Shown piece by piece: positions 1 to 8,884 of a DNA stretch of 64,000 nucleotides. The stretch's first letter is position 1. Each line of letters begins with the position of its first letter. The DNA comes from Bacteroidales bacterium UBA5349 (GTDB lineage Bacteria; Bacteroidota; Bacteroidia; Bacteroidales; Tenuifilaceae). The notes below the pieces were generated by a model. It saw only the letters and a program-made list of their open reading frames with translations. It searched no databases and had not been told where the DNA came from. The position numbers were made by a program, and so were the translations under genes. The stretch covers positions 147,059 to 211,058 of the forward strand of contig DHQB01000009.1 in the NCBI GenBank assembly GCA_002410065.1, read 5' to 3'.

Positions 1-2933
1 TATAGCCTTGCACTCTTTGCCATTATCCTTTTAGCAATATCTTGGGGTAGATTATAACCCAGCGATATATTCCTCAATCTAAGGTACGATGCATCGTATA
101 AAAACATGGTTGAATTATATTGCCATTCGCCTGGTAAACCGGGGTAGTTTGATGGATTAAGCGTTAGCTTTGGGTAACTTGCAATATCGCCGGGTTGTTG
201 CCAACGATCAGCAATTTCTTGCCTAAGTTGCCAGTCGGTAATCACTCCAAGCTGCCTTTTACCTGAGTTGTCGTAGATATTACCTCCAATGGTAAATACG
301 AACATAAAACTAAAGTCAAAACCTTTATACTGAAAGGTGTTGGAAATACCTCCTATTGCATCGGGTATAACCGAACCCACAACTACCCTATTGTCCAACG
401 AGAATACTTTAGTTTCGTAACCCTCCTTATCAAGCCAAATGGGGAGGCCATCAGCAGGATCTACCCTCGAAAAACGAACTAAATAATTAGAGCCAATGGG
501 TTTACCAATTACAATTCGAGTATCGTTTGTGCCACCACCAACAGCATCGGGCGAAAGGTCGCCAATACTTAGTACCTCATTATGGTTTCGGGCTATATTC
601 AGGCTTGTTATCCACTTTAGCTCACCAACAAGGTTGTTTGACTTAAGGTTAAACTCAAAACCTCTGTTAAGAACTTCACCCACATTATCCCAGTATGAAC
701 CAAACCCTGTGGAAGGAGCATTTGAACGTTGAATGATAACATCCTTCGTAATTTTGTTGTAGTAGGCTATCTCGCCTGTAATACGATTTTTGAAAAAACC
801 GAACTCAAGTCCTATATCAAAGTTGTTTAATGTTTCCCAACGAAGGTTCGGGTTCTCAAGGTTTGTAGGGTATATAATAGGGTAATTATTATAATACTCA
901 TTGCTTTCTATCCCAGAGTATGTTCCAAACCATGCATAGTTAGCAAAATTTGCATTACCTGTAATCCCATAGCTAGCTCTTAGGCGAAGGGTGCTTAGCG
1001 TTTCATTTCCCTTTAAAAAATCTTCATCAGATATCCTCCAGGCGCCCGATACTGCAGGAAAAAAACCGTAGCGATAGTTAGGGCCAAATCGGGATGATGC
1101 ATCAGTACGGGCAAGTACTTGGAAAACATACTTATCTTTGAAAACATAGTGAATCCTGCTAAAAAAACTCACAAAGGACCATTCTTGAGGGGTGTCTTTT
1201 GTTCTGGTTTCTTGATATGCAACGTTGTCATCGCTATGAGGAGTATTATCCCAGTAGGGACCTAGCACATCAATTGCTTCGTAATACCTTGCTGTTGTTG
1301 ATGATTTTTGAGCTTCAGCTCCCCCCATAAATGTGAACCTGTGAGTATCATTAATATTAAGATCATAGTTAATAACGATATTCCCGGTAAGGTTATTCAC
1401 ATAGCGAGGCCACATTTTTGCAACACCACTGTGGCTAGATGCAATATATTCTTGGGGCTCATAACGATGCTCGGCAAAATCCATATAGTCGTATCCGCCA
1501 CTTGCCGAAACCGAAAAGTTATCAAATGGTGTAATAATCACCGCTAGGTTATTAATGGCACGGTTCTCAAAATTTCTCCACAGCATCAAATCTTGTCTCA
1601 TTAAAGGATTACCTCCATTTGCTGAGGAGTTATATCTAAAATAGGTTCCATCCTCATTATAAACTGGGTAAAATGGAAGTGCTGTAGACATGGCAGCACC
1701 AGTACCACCTTCCCAGGCTGCTCCAACGCGATGGTTTACACCGTATGTGTAGGATGAGGAGAGCGTAAATTTGATTATATCAGAAAAGTCAGTATCAAGA
1801 TTTAATCTACCACTTACTCTTTGGTACTTATTGTTTTTTAAATACGATTGATTATCGCTAAAGGTACCTCCAAAGTATGTGTTGAGCCAATCTCCGGATT
1901 TTCCAAAAGAGAGATTGTAATCTTGCTTAAATCCTGTTTGGGTTACTAAATCCCACCAATTTGTGTTAATTGTTTTAGCCTGTTCAAATGCTGCTGCACG
2001 TTCTTCAGGTGGACTATCTGCTGATGTAAAATTGGGTAACCAAACGGCTCCAGTGCCGCCATCGTTCTCCCATGCTTCTTGCCTTAGTTGAAGATATTCA
2101 TGGCCAGAAACAAATTCGGGTACATATGCAGGTCTTACAACACCTGTTCGAACAGAGAAGTTTATGCTGGGAGTTTTGCTCTTACCCCTTTTGGTGGTTA
2201 TAAGAATTACGCCATTTGCCCCGCGAGAGCCATAAATACCAGCAGAACCAGCATCTTTCAGAATTTCTACAGATTCAATATCGTTAGGATTAATGGTTAC
2301 CAAAGGATTATTGTTCATTGCACCGCTGTTGCCTCTAAGAAAATAATCCTGAGTAATAGCTACGCCATCAACAACATAAAGCGGATCACCACCAGCGCTA
2401 ATTGACCCTACACCCCTTATTCGAATAACTGAACCAGAACCAGCAATTCCGGAACCGGTGATTACTTGAACACCGCTAGCTTGTCCTTGTAATGCACTCT
2501 CAAACGAGGGTGTGGGAACAGCCATTAGCTCTTTTGTTTCAACCTTAGTTATGGCTCCGGTAACATCTCTTTTCCTTTGTACACCATATCCAACAACTAC
2601 AACTTCTTCAAGAGTTTCAGTTGCTTCTTTAAGTTGGATATTGATGATAGAAGATTTCCCATCAACTAAAATTTCTTGGGTATTATATCCGATAAAAGAG
2701 AATACAAGGGTTGAGTTTTTTTCAACACTAATAGAATAGTTGCCCATTGCATCCGTAGCTATACCTATTGTAGTTCCCTTAGAGAAAATTGATACACCAG
2801 GGAGTGGGGAGTTATCTCGGGCATCGGTTACCCGACCAGTAACAGCAATTTGTTGCGCAAAGGCATTTACACCTATTATAAATAGGAATAAGAGCAACAT
2901 CTGCAATTTTAACACTATGTAACCCTGCTTCAT
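1..2933 (-). CDS. SusC/RagA-family TonB-linked outer membrane receptor (C-terminus cut by window edge)
   Basis: The leftward frame is open from the ATG at 2933 to base 1, giving 977 codons without a stop, so the gene is partial at its 3' end. It starts with a signal peptide ending in NAFAQQ. Next come a carboxypeptidase-regulatory-like domain (VTGRVTDARDNSPLPGVSI), a TonB-box-like stretch with EEVVVVGYG, a plug domain (LQGQASGVQV, DPLYVVDGV, LKDAGSAGIYGSRGANGVI) and a long beta-barrel. The last visible motif, YLRLRNISLGYNLP, lies near the C-terminus in this family, so perhaps 70-100 residues are missing. SusC proteins import oligosaccharides with a SusD lipoprotein, which would be expected just beyond the left edge. 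Divergence from a LacI regulator and a downstream alpha-glucan operon suggests maltodextrin or starch fragments as substrate; that is inference. Confidence 0.95.
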   Translation of the reverse strand, partial: MKQGYIVLKLQMLLLFLFIIGVNAFAQQIAVTGRVTDARDNSPLPGVSIFSKGTTIGIATDAMGNYSISVEKNSTLVFSFIGYNTQEILVDGKSSIINIQLKEATETLEEVVVVGYGVQRKRDVTGAITKVETKELMAVPTPSFESALQGQASGVQVITGSGIAGSGSVIRIRGVGSISAGGDPLYVVDGVAITQDYFLRGNSGAMNNNPLVTINPNDIESVEILKDAGSAGIYGSRGANGVILITTKRGKSKTPSINFSVRTGVVRPAYVPEFVSGHEYLQLRQEAWENDGGTGAVWLPNFTSADSPPEERAAAFEQAKTINTNWWDLVTQTGFKQDYNLSFGKSGDWLNTYFGGTFSDNQSYLKNNKYQRVSGRLNLDTDFSDIIKFTLSSSYTYGVNHRVGAAWEGGTGAAMSTALPFYPVYNEDGTYFRYNSSANGGNPLMRQDLMLWRNFENRAINNLAVIITPFDNFSVSASGGYDYMDFAEHRYEPQEYIASSHSGVAKMWPRYVNNLTGNIVINYDLNINDTHRFTFMGGAEAQKSSTTARYYEAIDVLGPYWDNTPHSDDNVAYQETRTKDTPQEWSFVSFFSRIHYVFKDKYVFQVLARTDASSRFGPNYRYGFFPAVSGAWRISDEDFLKGNETLSTLRLRASYGITGNANFANYAWFGTYSGIESNEYYNNYPIIYPTNLENPNLRWETLNNFDIGLEFGFFKNRITGEIAYYNKITKDVIIQRSNAPSTGFGSYWDNVGEVLNRGFEFNLKSNNLVGELKWITSLNIARNHNEVLSIGDLSPDAVGGGTNDTRIVIGKPIGSNYLVRFSRVDPADGLPIWLDKEGYETKVFSLDNRVVVGSVIPDAIGGISNTFQYKGFDFSFMFVFTIGGNIYDNSGKRQLGVITDWQLRQEIADRWQQPGDIASYPKLTLNPSNYPGLPGEWQYNSTMFLYDASYLRLRNISLGYNLPQDIAKRIMAKSARL

Positions 2934-3062
2934 GATATTTTTTTAAAATGATTTGATGATATACACTTATGGCTACTTAATTCCTTTCAAAATCATCACA
3001 ATTTAAGCATTTTTTAACAGTAAATCAATGGATACCAATTAATATATGCCTAAAAATCAACG

Positions 3063-3096
3063 CAATCGTTATCACAATCGAGTGCGCAATCGATTG
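3063..3096. promoter_or_regulatory. Candidate LacI-type operator array between susC-like gene and lacI-type gene
   Basis: The hexamer CAATCG starts at 3063, 3075 and 3087, an exact 12-base period. The third copy is part of the perfect palindrome CAATCGATTG (3087-3096) with a central CG, as is typical of LacI-family operators. The second copy (AATCGAGTG, 3076-3084) differs from AATCGATTG at one base. The 301-base interval 2934-3234 also holds the likely lacI promoter and otherwise shows nothing I recognise. The same core recurs upstream of the MFS permease at 4307-4322. Confidence 0.5.
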
Positions 3097-3163
3097 TAAT
3101 TTTTTCGGCAATTTAAACTAATGTTCTAAAAATGGGCTGTTGTAGTAACAAAACATTAAATTG

Positions 3164-3195
3164 CTTGTTCAATAGCTGCATTTTATCTATTTTCG
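3164..3195 (+). promoter_or_regulatory. Candidate promoter of the lacI-type gene
   Basis: CTTG at 3164-3167 is followed after 20 bases by TATTTTCG at 3188-3195, one mismatch from the Bacteroidota -7 element TAnnTTTG. The predicted transcript start is about 30 bases before the ATG. Confidence 0.35.
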
Positions 3196-3234
3196 TATGG
3201 AAAAAAACGTACCTGCCACTAATATTGTATTATC

Positions 3235-4251
3235 ATGAAATCATCGAATGTAACAATAAAGGACATTGCTAAACTATTGAGCATTAGTCCATCAACCGTA
3301 TCGCGGGCACTAAAAGACCATCCGGATATTAGCCAGACAACCAAAGATCAGGTTAATAGTTTAGCTAAGGAGTTGAACTATAGGCCAAACCCTATAGCGC
3401 TAAGTTTACGGAACAGGCGCAGCAATGTAATTGGTGTGGTAATCCCTGAGATTGTGCATTACTTTTTTTCATCGGTTATTAGTGGTATCGAAAAGGTTGC
3501 GGGCGAGCATGGTTACAGTGTAATGGTTAGCCAGTCTGACGAAAAGTATGAGAGGGAGAAAGAGGTGTGCACCACTTTTCAGCATAGCATCATAGATGGT
3601 ATCTTAATCTCTATTTCAAAGGAAACTAACGATTTTGCCCATTTGCAAAAGTTTGAGGATGAGGGAATACCCATTGTTTTCTTTGATAGAATGATTGAGG
3701 AGTTTGAATCTGATCGCGTAATCATAAACGACTATGAGGGGGCTTTTCAGGCAACTGAGTATTTAATTGTTGAGGGTCGGAGGCGCATAGTACATTTTGC
3801 AGGTCCCAAAAATAGACTTATTAGCCAAAATAGGCTAAAGGGATACCTCGAAGCTCACAAAAAAAACGGAGTGGTTATAGATGAATCATTGGTTATTTAT
3901 TGCGATGAGTTTGATAAAGCTCTTATTGAAACGCAGAAAATAATCGATAGTGGATTAAAGTTTGACGCTATTTTTACTGTAAACGATTTTACAGCAGCAG
4001 GAGTACTTAAAACCTTACAAAAGAATGGAATAAAGGTTCCAACCGATGTTTCTGTAATTGGTTTTGGAAACGACTATATAGCCGAAATGATTGAGCCAAC
4101 GCTAACCACAGTATCTCAGCCCGGTTTTACCATGGGCGAGAGGGCAATGGAAATGCTAATAAATAGGATTAAAAACGAAAAGAATGATCCTATCCATACT
4201 GATGTTCTACCTACCAAACTAGTACTTCGAAATTCCACTAAACCAAGGTAA
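3235..4251 (+). CDS. LacI-family transcriptional regulator
   Basis: This is a 338-residue DNA-binding regulator. The N-terminal helix-turn-helix (residues 6-26, VTIKDIAKLLSISPSTVSRAL) and the hinge helix (about 50-60, RPNPIALSLR) are classic LacI family. They are followed by a periplasmic-binding-protein-like effector domain (IGVVIPEIVHYFFSSVISGIE through DVSVIGFGND to TTVSQPGFTMGERA). It lies between a divergent SusC-like receptor and an MFS/GH65/GH13 gene run, so it most likely senses an alpha-glucoside or a breakdown product and controls both sides. Candidate operators are at 3063-3096 and 4307-4322. Both lie far upstream of the predicted starts (about 100 bases for the MFS gene), so activation or looping is as possible as simple repression. 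The effector is unknown. Confidence 0.95.
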   Translation: MKSSNVTIKDIAKLLSISPSTVSRALKDHPDISQTTKDQVNSLAKELNYRPNPIALSLRNRRSNVIGVVIPEIVHYFFSSVISGIEKVAGEHGYSVMVSQSDEKYEREKEVCTTFQHSIIDGILISISKETNDFAHLQKFEDEGIPIVFFDRMIEEFESDRVIINDYEGAFQATEYLIVEGRRRIVHFAGPKNRLISQNRLKGYLEAHKKNGVVIDESLVIYCDEFDKALIETQKIIDSGLKFDAIFTVNDFTAAGVLKTLQKNGIKVPTDVSVIGFGNDYIAEMIEPTLTTVSQPGFTMGERAMEMLINRIKNEKNDPIHTDVLPTKLVLRNSTKPR

Positions 4252-4306
4252 TATTTGCAGTTATTTACAATATTTTTAAAAATAAATAAAATATTTTTAG
4301 TCTTTT

Positions 4307-4322
4307 CGTAATCGATTGAAAT
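4307..4322. promoter_or_regulatory. Candidate LacI-type operator upstream of the MFS permease
   Basis: The 16 bases CGTAATCGATTGAAAT match 3085-3100 at 14 positions, including the whole core AATCGATTG. The site lies between the lacI-type gene and the MFS promoter, about 70 bases upstream of that promoter's -33 element. Confidence 0.5.
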
Positions 4323-4375
4323 GGCTATTAAGTGCTAATTGTCTTGCATATAATAGCCTTTTTGTATTCTAAAAA

Positions 4376-4407
4376 TTTGGGATAATACGATTTTCGTCTT
4401 ACATTTG
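4376..4407 (+). promoter_or_regulatory. Promoter of the MFS/GH65 operon
   Basis: TTTG at 4376-4379, a 20-base spacer, then TACATTTG at 4400-4407 match the Bacteroidota -33/-7 consensus exactly. The transcript would start about 80 bases before the permease ATG. Confidence 0.6.
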
Positions 4408-4493
4408 ACTGGCTACTTATTTATCCTTTCTCAATCATTCCAATTTCTGGAAGTGATTTTTTATTGCATAAACTTACTAAATAAACTACTGTC

Positions 4494-6026
4494 ATGACCA
4501 AACGTCCCCGTTTATCATTTTGGCAGATATGGAACATGAGCTTTGGGTTCTTGGGCATTCAATTTGGGTTTGCCCTGCAAAATGCCAACGTTAGCCGTAT
4601 CTTCGAAACCCTTGGTGCTAATATAGATGATATTCCTATCCTTTGGATAGCTGCTCCTATTACAGGGCTTATCGTTCAGCCAATTATTGGCCACATGAGC
4701 GATAACACCTGGGGACGATTTGGCCGCCGAAGGCCTTTCTTCCTGGTGGGAGCCATTTTAGCCTCTCTTGCATTAATTGTGATGCCAAATTCCCCTGTAT
4801 TGTGGGTGGCTGCTGGGATGCTTTGGATACTGGATGCATCCATCAATGTTTCAATGGAGCCTTTTAGAGCTTTTGTTGGCGATATGCTTCCTAGTGAGCA
4901 ACGCACAAAAGGTTTTGCTATGCAAAGTTTTTTTATTGGAACAGGTGCTGTAGTTGCTTCAGCTTTACCTTATATTTTGACAGAGTGGTTCAATATAGCC
5001 AATACTGCCCCAGAGGGGCAAATTCCCCCTTCGGTAAAATGGTCGTTTTACCTAGGTGCAATTGCTTTTTTTACTGCTGTGTTATGGACTATAATTAAAA
5101 CTAAAGAGTACTCACCTAAAGAGTTAAAGACATTTGAGAAGGCAGAACAAGCAGAGGTTAAGGAGAAAACAGGTTCAGAATCCATTATAACCCAGAAAGA
5201 GTTTTCTGGCGGTTTCTTTTTTAAGCAAAGCGTCCTCTGGCTAATTGCTGGATTAGTTCTAACGATAGGAGTTTGGTATTTCAAACTCGACGCTAAACTT
5301 TTTATTGTTACAGTTGGAGTTTTGGCTTTTGGTTTTGTTCAACTTGTTGTGGGGTTACTCAAAAATGCCAAAAGAAATAACGGTGGTTTAGTTGTTGTTA
5401 TGAACGACCTGTTTAACATGCCTAAAACTATGGTTCAGTTGGCAGTGGTTCAGTTTTTTAGTTGGTTTGCCCTTTTTGCCATGTGGATTTACACTACTGC
5501 AGCCGTAACCAAGCATATTTATGGTACTACTGATGCCACTTCTGAACTTTTTAATGAGGGGGCAAACTGGGTGGGTATTTGCTTTGCAACCTATAATGGT
5601 TTTGCTGCCATAGTTGCATTTTTATTACCCGTAATTGCCAAACATACAAGCCGGAAAATCACCCATGCTATTTCTTTAGTAGCAGGTGGTATAGGATTGA
5701 TTTCAATATATTTTGTGAACACCCCTAATATGTTATTGGTTTCAATGCTGGGGGTAGGTTTAGCTTGGGCAAGTATCCTTTCCATGCCATATGCTATTTT
5801 AACAGGTTCTTTACCTTCAAATAAAATGGGAACCTACATGGGGATTTTTAACTTCTTTATTGTTATACCCCAAATACTTGCAGCAAGCCTATTGGGCTTT
5901 TTTACCAGTTCAATTTTTGGCGGCGAAGCAATTTATTCACTCATGCTAGGTGGTGCTTCAATGATTATTGCTGCAATTATGGTCTTTTTTGTTACTGATA
6001 AAGACGATGTTGTAGCACTCAAATAG
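4494..6026 (+). CDS. MFS disaccharide permease (SLC45/sucrose-transporter-like)
   Basis: This 510-residue inner membrane protein has about 12 hydrophobic segments split by a charged loop near residues 205-240. Residues 74-81 read GRFGRRRP, the loop signature of plant sucrose carriers and SLC45 proton-sugar symporters. Downstream is a GH65 phosphorylase and upstream a LacI regulator, so import of maltose or a related alpha-disaccharide from periplasm to cytoplasm is the likely role. Similar MFS-GH65 pairs occur in maltose loci of other Bacteroidota. It is the first gene after a consensus promoter and a candidate operator. The substrate and the coupling ion are inferred, not shown by the sequence. 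I see no truncation. Confidence 0.9.
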   Translation: MTKRPRLSFWQIWNMSFGFLGIQFGFALQNANVSRIFETLGANIDDIPILWIAAPITGLIVQPIIGHMSDNTWGRFGRRRPFFLVGAILASLALIVMPNSPVLWVAAGMLWILDASINVSMEPFRAFVGDMLPSEQRTKGFAMQSFFIGTGAVVASALPYILTEWFNIANTAPEGQIPPSVKWSFYLGAIAFFTAVLWTIIKTKEYSPKELKTFEKAEQAEVKEKTGSESIITQKEFSGGFFFKQSVLWLIAGLVLTIGVWYFKLDAKLFIVTVGVLAFGFVQLVVGLLKNAKRNNGGLVVVMNDLFNMPKTMVQLAVVQFFSWFALFAMWIYTTAAVTKHIYGTTDATSELFNEGANWVGICFATYNGFAAIVAFLLPVIAKHTSRKITHAISLVAGGIGLISIYFVNTPNMLLVSMLGVGLAWASILSMPYAILTGSLPSNKMGTYMGIFNFFIVIPQILAASLLGFFTSSIFGGEAIYSLMLGGASMIIAAIMVFFVTDKDDVVALK

Positions 6027-6158
6027 TTCTTTAAAAATTATTGACGCTTCAATCAGTGTCGATTTTAATAAGAATTTTTTTACGATAAATAATATGAAAC
6101 ATCCATGTTAATAGCGTTAACAGACTGGAGTTCCTTTGAAAATTAAAAAAACAGACAG

Positions 6159-8468
6159 ATGAATCCATACCTTAAGCACGATGAGTGGTGTATAATTGAA
6201 GAGGGTTTTAATCCTGAGAATACGCGTGCATCGGAGAGTATTTTTAGTATCGGAAATGGTGCAACAGGGCAACGTGCCAATTTTGAGGAGAGTTTCAGCG
6301 GTTCAACGCTGCAGGGGAGTTACGTTGCTGGAGTTTACTACCCAGATAAAACTCGAGTGGGCTGGTGGAAGAATGGGTATCCAGAGTACTTTGCCAAGGT
6401 TATAAACTCAACAAACTGGATAGGCATTGATATAGAAGTAGATGGCGAAGCGCTAGATTTAGCCAAATGCAGTGTTGATGAATTTCGCCGTGTGCTCAAC
6501 ATGCGAGAAGGATACCTTGAGAGATCTTTTATTTGCGAGATGCCTTCAGGTATAAAGGTGGCGGTTTCAGCAAAACGCTTCCTCAGCATTGTAAACTCAG
6601 AGCTAGGTGCAATTCGTTATAGCATTAAACCCCTTAATGCAGCTGCAAGTGTAAAGTTTCAGCCATACCTTGATGCCGATATAGGCAATGAGGATTCGAA
6701 TTATGGCGAAAAATTTTGGGATATTATTGAAGCGAATGCTTCATCAACAGAAGCATACATTGTAACCAGAACCAAAAAACTCGATTTTCACGTTGGCCAT
6801 GCTATGCAATTTTCGTTTTACATCAACGGGCAATTGCAAAAAGCGGATGCAACACCCATAAATCGCGAAAAATATGTAGGTTCTTCGTTTGATGTAAAGG
6901 CTAACGCAGGCGATGAACTTGTAATATATAAGTATGGTGCAGTTATATCGAGCTTAAACCATGATAAGGGGACCTTTGTTAAAGTACTTAAAGGTTTATT
7001 AAATAGTGCTTTGGGCAAAGGTTTTAATCAGATGCTAGAGGAGCAAGCCAATGCATGGGCAGAAGTATGGTCGCACAGCGACATCACCATTGAGGGTGAT
7101 ATTGCAGCACAGCAAGCCATTCGTTTTAATATTTTTCATCTTAGCCAAACCTATACCGGCGAGGATGAGCGATTGAATATTGGTCCTAAAGGCTTTACTG
7201 GTGAGAAATATGGAGGCTCAACTTATTGGGATACTGAGGCCTATTGCTTACCATTCTATATGATTACGCATGGGCAAAAAGTTGCCCGCCAGCTTTTGAT
7301 TTATAGATACAAGCACCTTGAGAAGGCCATTGAAAATGCCGAGAAATTGGGCTTTAGCGATGGAGCAGCCCTATTCCCAATGGTTACAATGAATGGGGAG
7401 GAGTGCCATAATGAGTGGGAGATAACCTTTGAGGAAATACACCGGAATGGTGCAATTGCCTTTGCTATTTTCAATTACGTTCGCTATACCAACGATAAGG
7501 GTTATCTGGCTGACTTTGGGCTAGAACTACTCATTGCCGTTGCTCGATTCTGGGCACAAAGGGTAAACTTTTCGGAAGTCAAGGGTAAATATGTTATGCT
7601 TGGAGTAACCGGTCCTAACGAGTACGAAAACAATGTTAACAACAATTGGTACACAAACCTAATTGCTACCTGGTGTATGGAGTACACCGATGAGGTAGTA
7701 AGCTACGTTAAGGAAACCGAACCCGAGAAGTACAGGGTTTTGGTTAGCAAAATTTCTTTCGATGAGAAGAAGGAGATTGCTAAATGGAGAGACATAAGGG
7801 AGAGGATGTTTTTTCCTGTAGATGATAAACTAGGCATATTCCTTCAGCAAGAGGGATACATGGATAAGGAGCAGATTCTTGTTAAAGACCTAGACCCAAA
7901 ACATAGGCCCATTAATCAGAAGTGGAGTTGGGATCGCATTCTACGTTCATGCTTTATTAAACAAGCCGATGTGCTTCAGGGTTTGTATTTTTTGGAGGAT
8001 AGATTTGATATTGAAACTATTCGAAGGAATTTTGAGTTCTATGAGGCGCGCACTGTTCATGAATCGTCATTATCACCCTGTGTCCATTCCGTTCAGGCCT
8101 CATTAATTGGAAATATTGACAAAGCCTATGAACTTTATTTGCGGACTGCACGTTTAGATTTAGACGATTATAATAGCGAGGTGAAGGAGGGATTGCATAT
8201 TACCAGCATGGCCGGAACATGGATTTCGATTGTGGAAGGTTTTGGAGGAATGCGTGTTAGGGACAATAAATTAGTATTTAACCCATTAATTCCAAAGCAA
8301 TGGAAATCGTATAGTTTTAAGGTATGGTTCAGGGAGAATTTGCTAAAGGTGAATGTTAATGGCAAGTTCATTACAATTACAAATGAGGAGGGACCTTCAA
8401 TTTCTGTTATTGTAAAAGATGTAATCCAGACCATAGGCTCAAAATCGAATATTAAAGTAACAAAATAA
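6159..8468 (+). CDS. GH65 disaccharide phosphorylase, probably maltose phosphorylase
   Basis: This 769-residue cytoplasmic enzyme (no signal peptide) has the GH65 layout: N-terminal beta-sandwich (about 1-265), helical linker, (alpha/alpha)6 barrel (about 320-690) and a small C-terminal sheet domain. The catalytic segment TGPNEYENNVNNNWYTN places the general-acid glutamate at residue 488, close to Glu487 of the Lactobacillus brevis maltose phosphorylase. The phosphate-loop motif HESSLSP starts at 634. The reaction would be maltose plus phosphate to beta-glucose-1-phosphate plus glucose. GH65 also includes trehalose, kojibiose and nigerose phosphorylases, which cannot be excluded from motifs. 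The flanking MFS permease and amylases favour maltose. No beta-phosphoglucomutase gene, normally needed to use the product, is present in this window. Confidence 0.9.
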   Translation: MNPYLKHDEWCIIEEGFNPENTRASESIFSIGNGATGQRANFEESFSGSTLQGSYVAGVYYPDKTRVGWWKNGYPEYFAKVINSTNWIGIDIEVDGEALDLAKCSVDEFRRVLNMREGYLERSFICEMPSGIKVAVSAKRFLSIVNSELGAIRYSIKPLNAAASVKFQPYLDADIGNEDSNYGEKFWDIIEANASSTEAYIVTRTKKLDFHVGHAMQFSFYINGQLQKADATPINREKYVGSSFDVKANAGDELVIYKYGAVISSLNHDKGTFVKVLKGLLNSALGKGFNQMLEEQANAWAEVWSHSDITIEGDIAAQQAIRFNIFHLSQTYTGEDERLNIGPKGFTGEKYGGSTYWDTEAYCLPFYMITHGQKVARQLLIYRYKHLEKAIENAEKLGFSDGAALFPMVTMNGEECHNEWEITFEEIHRNGAIAFAIFNYVRYTNDKGYLADFGLELLIAVARFWAQRVNFSEVKGKYVMLGVTGPNEYENNVNNNWYTNLIATWCMEYTDEVVSYVKETEPEKYRVLVSKISFDEKKEIAKWRDIRERMFFPVDDKLGIFLQQEGYMDKEQILVKDLDPKHRPINQKWSWDRILRSCFIKQADVLQGLYFLEDRFDIETIRRNFEFYEARTVHESSLSPCVHSVQASLIGNIDKAYELYLRTARLDLDDYNSEVKEGLHITSMAGTWISIVEGFGGMRVRDNKLVFNPLIPKQWKSYSFKVWFRENLLKVNVNGKFITITNEEGPSISVIVKDVIQTIGSKSNIKVTK

Positions 8469-8501
8469 AGAGAGAAACTATTTGGAATAAATGCAACCAA
8501 A

Positions 8502-8828
8502 ATGACACATAAACAGGGTTTGTTCAAGCACATTTTTACCAATAAAGAAGATATCATTTTAAGGGATTATCTTGCTCTTGAGCGAACAAAATTGGCCAAC
8601 GAGCGAACTTTATTGTCTTATACAAGAACATCGCTCTACATGGTTTTGGGTGGAATTGCGTTTCTTCAACTCCAAGATTTTTCCCAATTACGATGGATTG
8701 GATATGTAGCTATATTTCTTAGCGTAATTTTTGGTATTTTTGGCATACTAAGGTATCTGCAAATCAGAATCCGAATTGGTCTATACTATAATCAGAAAAA
8801 GAATGAACCAACAGTATCCGAGGATTAG
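8502..8828 (+). CDS. DUF202 small membrane protein
   Basis: This 108-residue protein carries the DUF202 signature at residues 21-40 (RDYLALERTKLANERTLLSY). Two hydrophobic segments follow, at about 44-58 and 64-84, then a charged tail. DUF202 covers bacterial YidH-type proteins and the membrane part of yeast Vtc1; its bacterial role is not established. It begins 33 bases after the GH65 stop and is probably cotranscribed. Nothing in its sequence ties it to sugar use, so its place in the operon may be incidental. The ATG at 8502 is the first usable start, because an ATG at 8491 runs into a stop after four codons. Confidence 0.85.
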   Translation: MTHKQGLFKHIFTNKEDIILRDYLALERTKLANERTLLSYTRTSLYMVLGGIAFLQLQDFSQLRWIGYVAIFLSVIFGIFGILRYLQIRIRIGLYYNQKKNEPTVSED

Positions 8829-8830
8829 AA

Positions 8831-8861
8831 TTTGCTGATATACTAATGGTTTTAATGTTTG
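8831..8861 (+). promoter_or_regulatory. Possible promoter of the aldolase gene
   Basis: TTTG at 8831-8834 and TAATGTTTG at 8853-8861 resemble the Bacteroidota promoter, but with one extra base inside the -7 element. This would allow expression of the aldolase apart from the upstream sugar genes. Confidence 0.25.
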
Positions 8862-8884
8862 TTTGAACCTAACTACTAACTACT

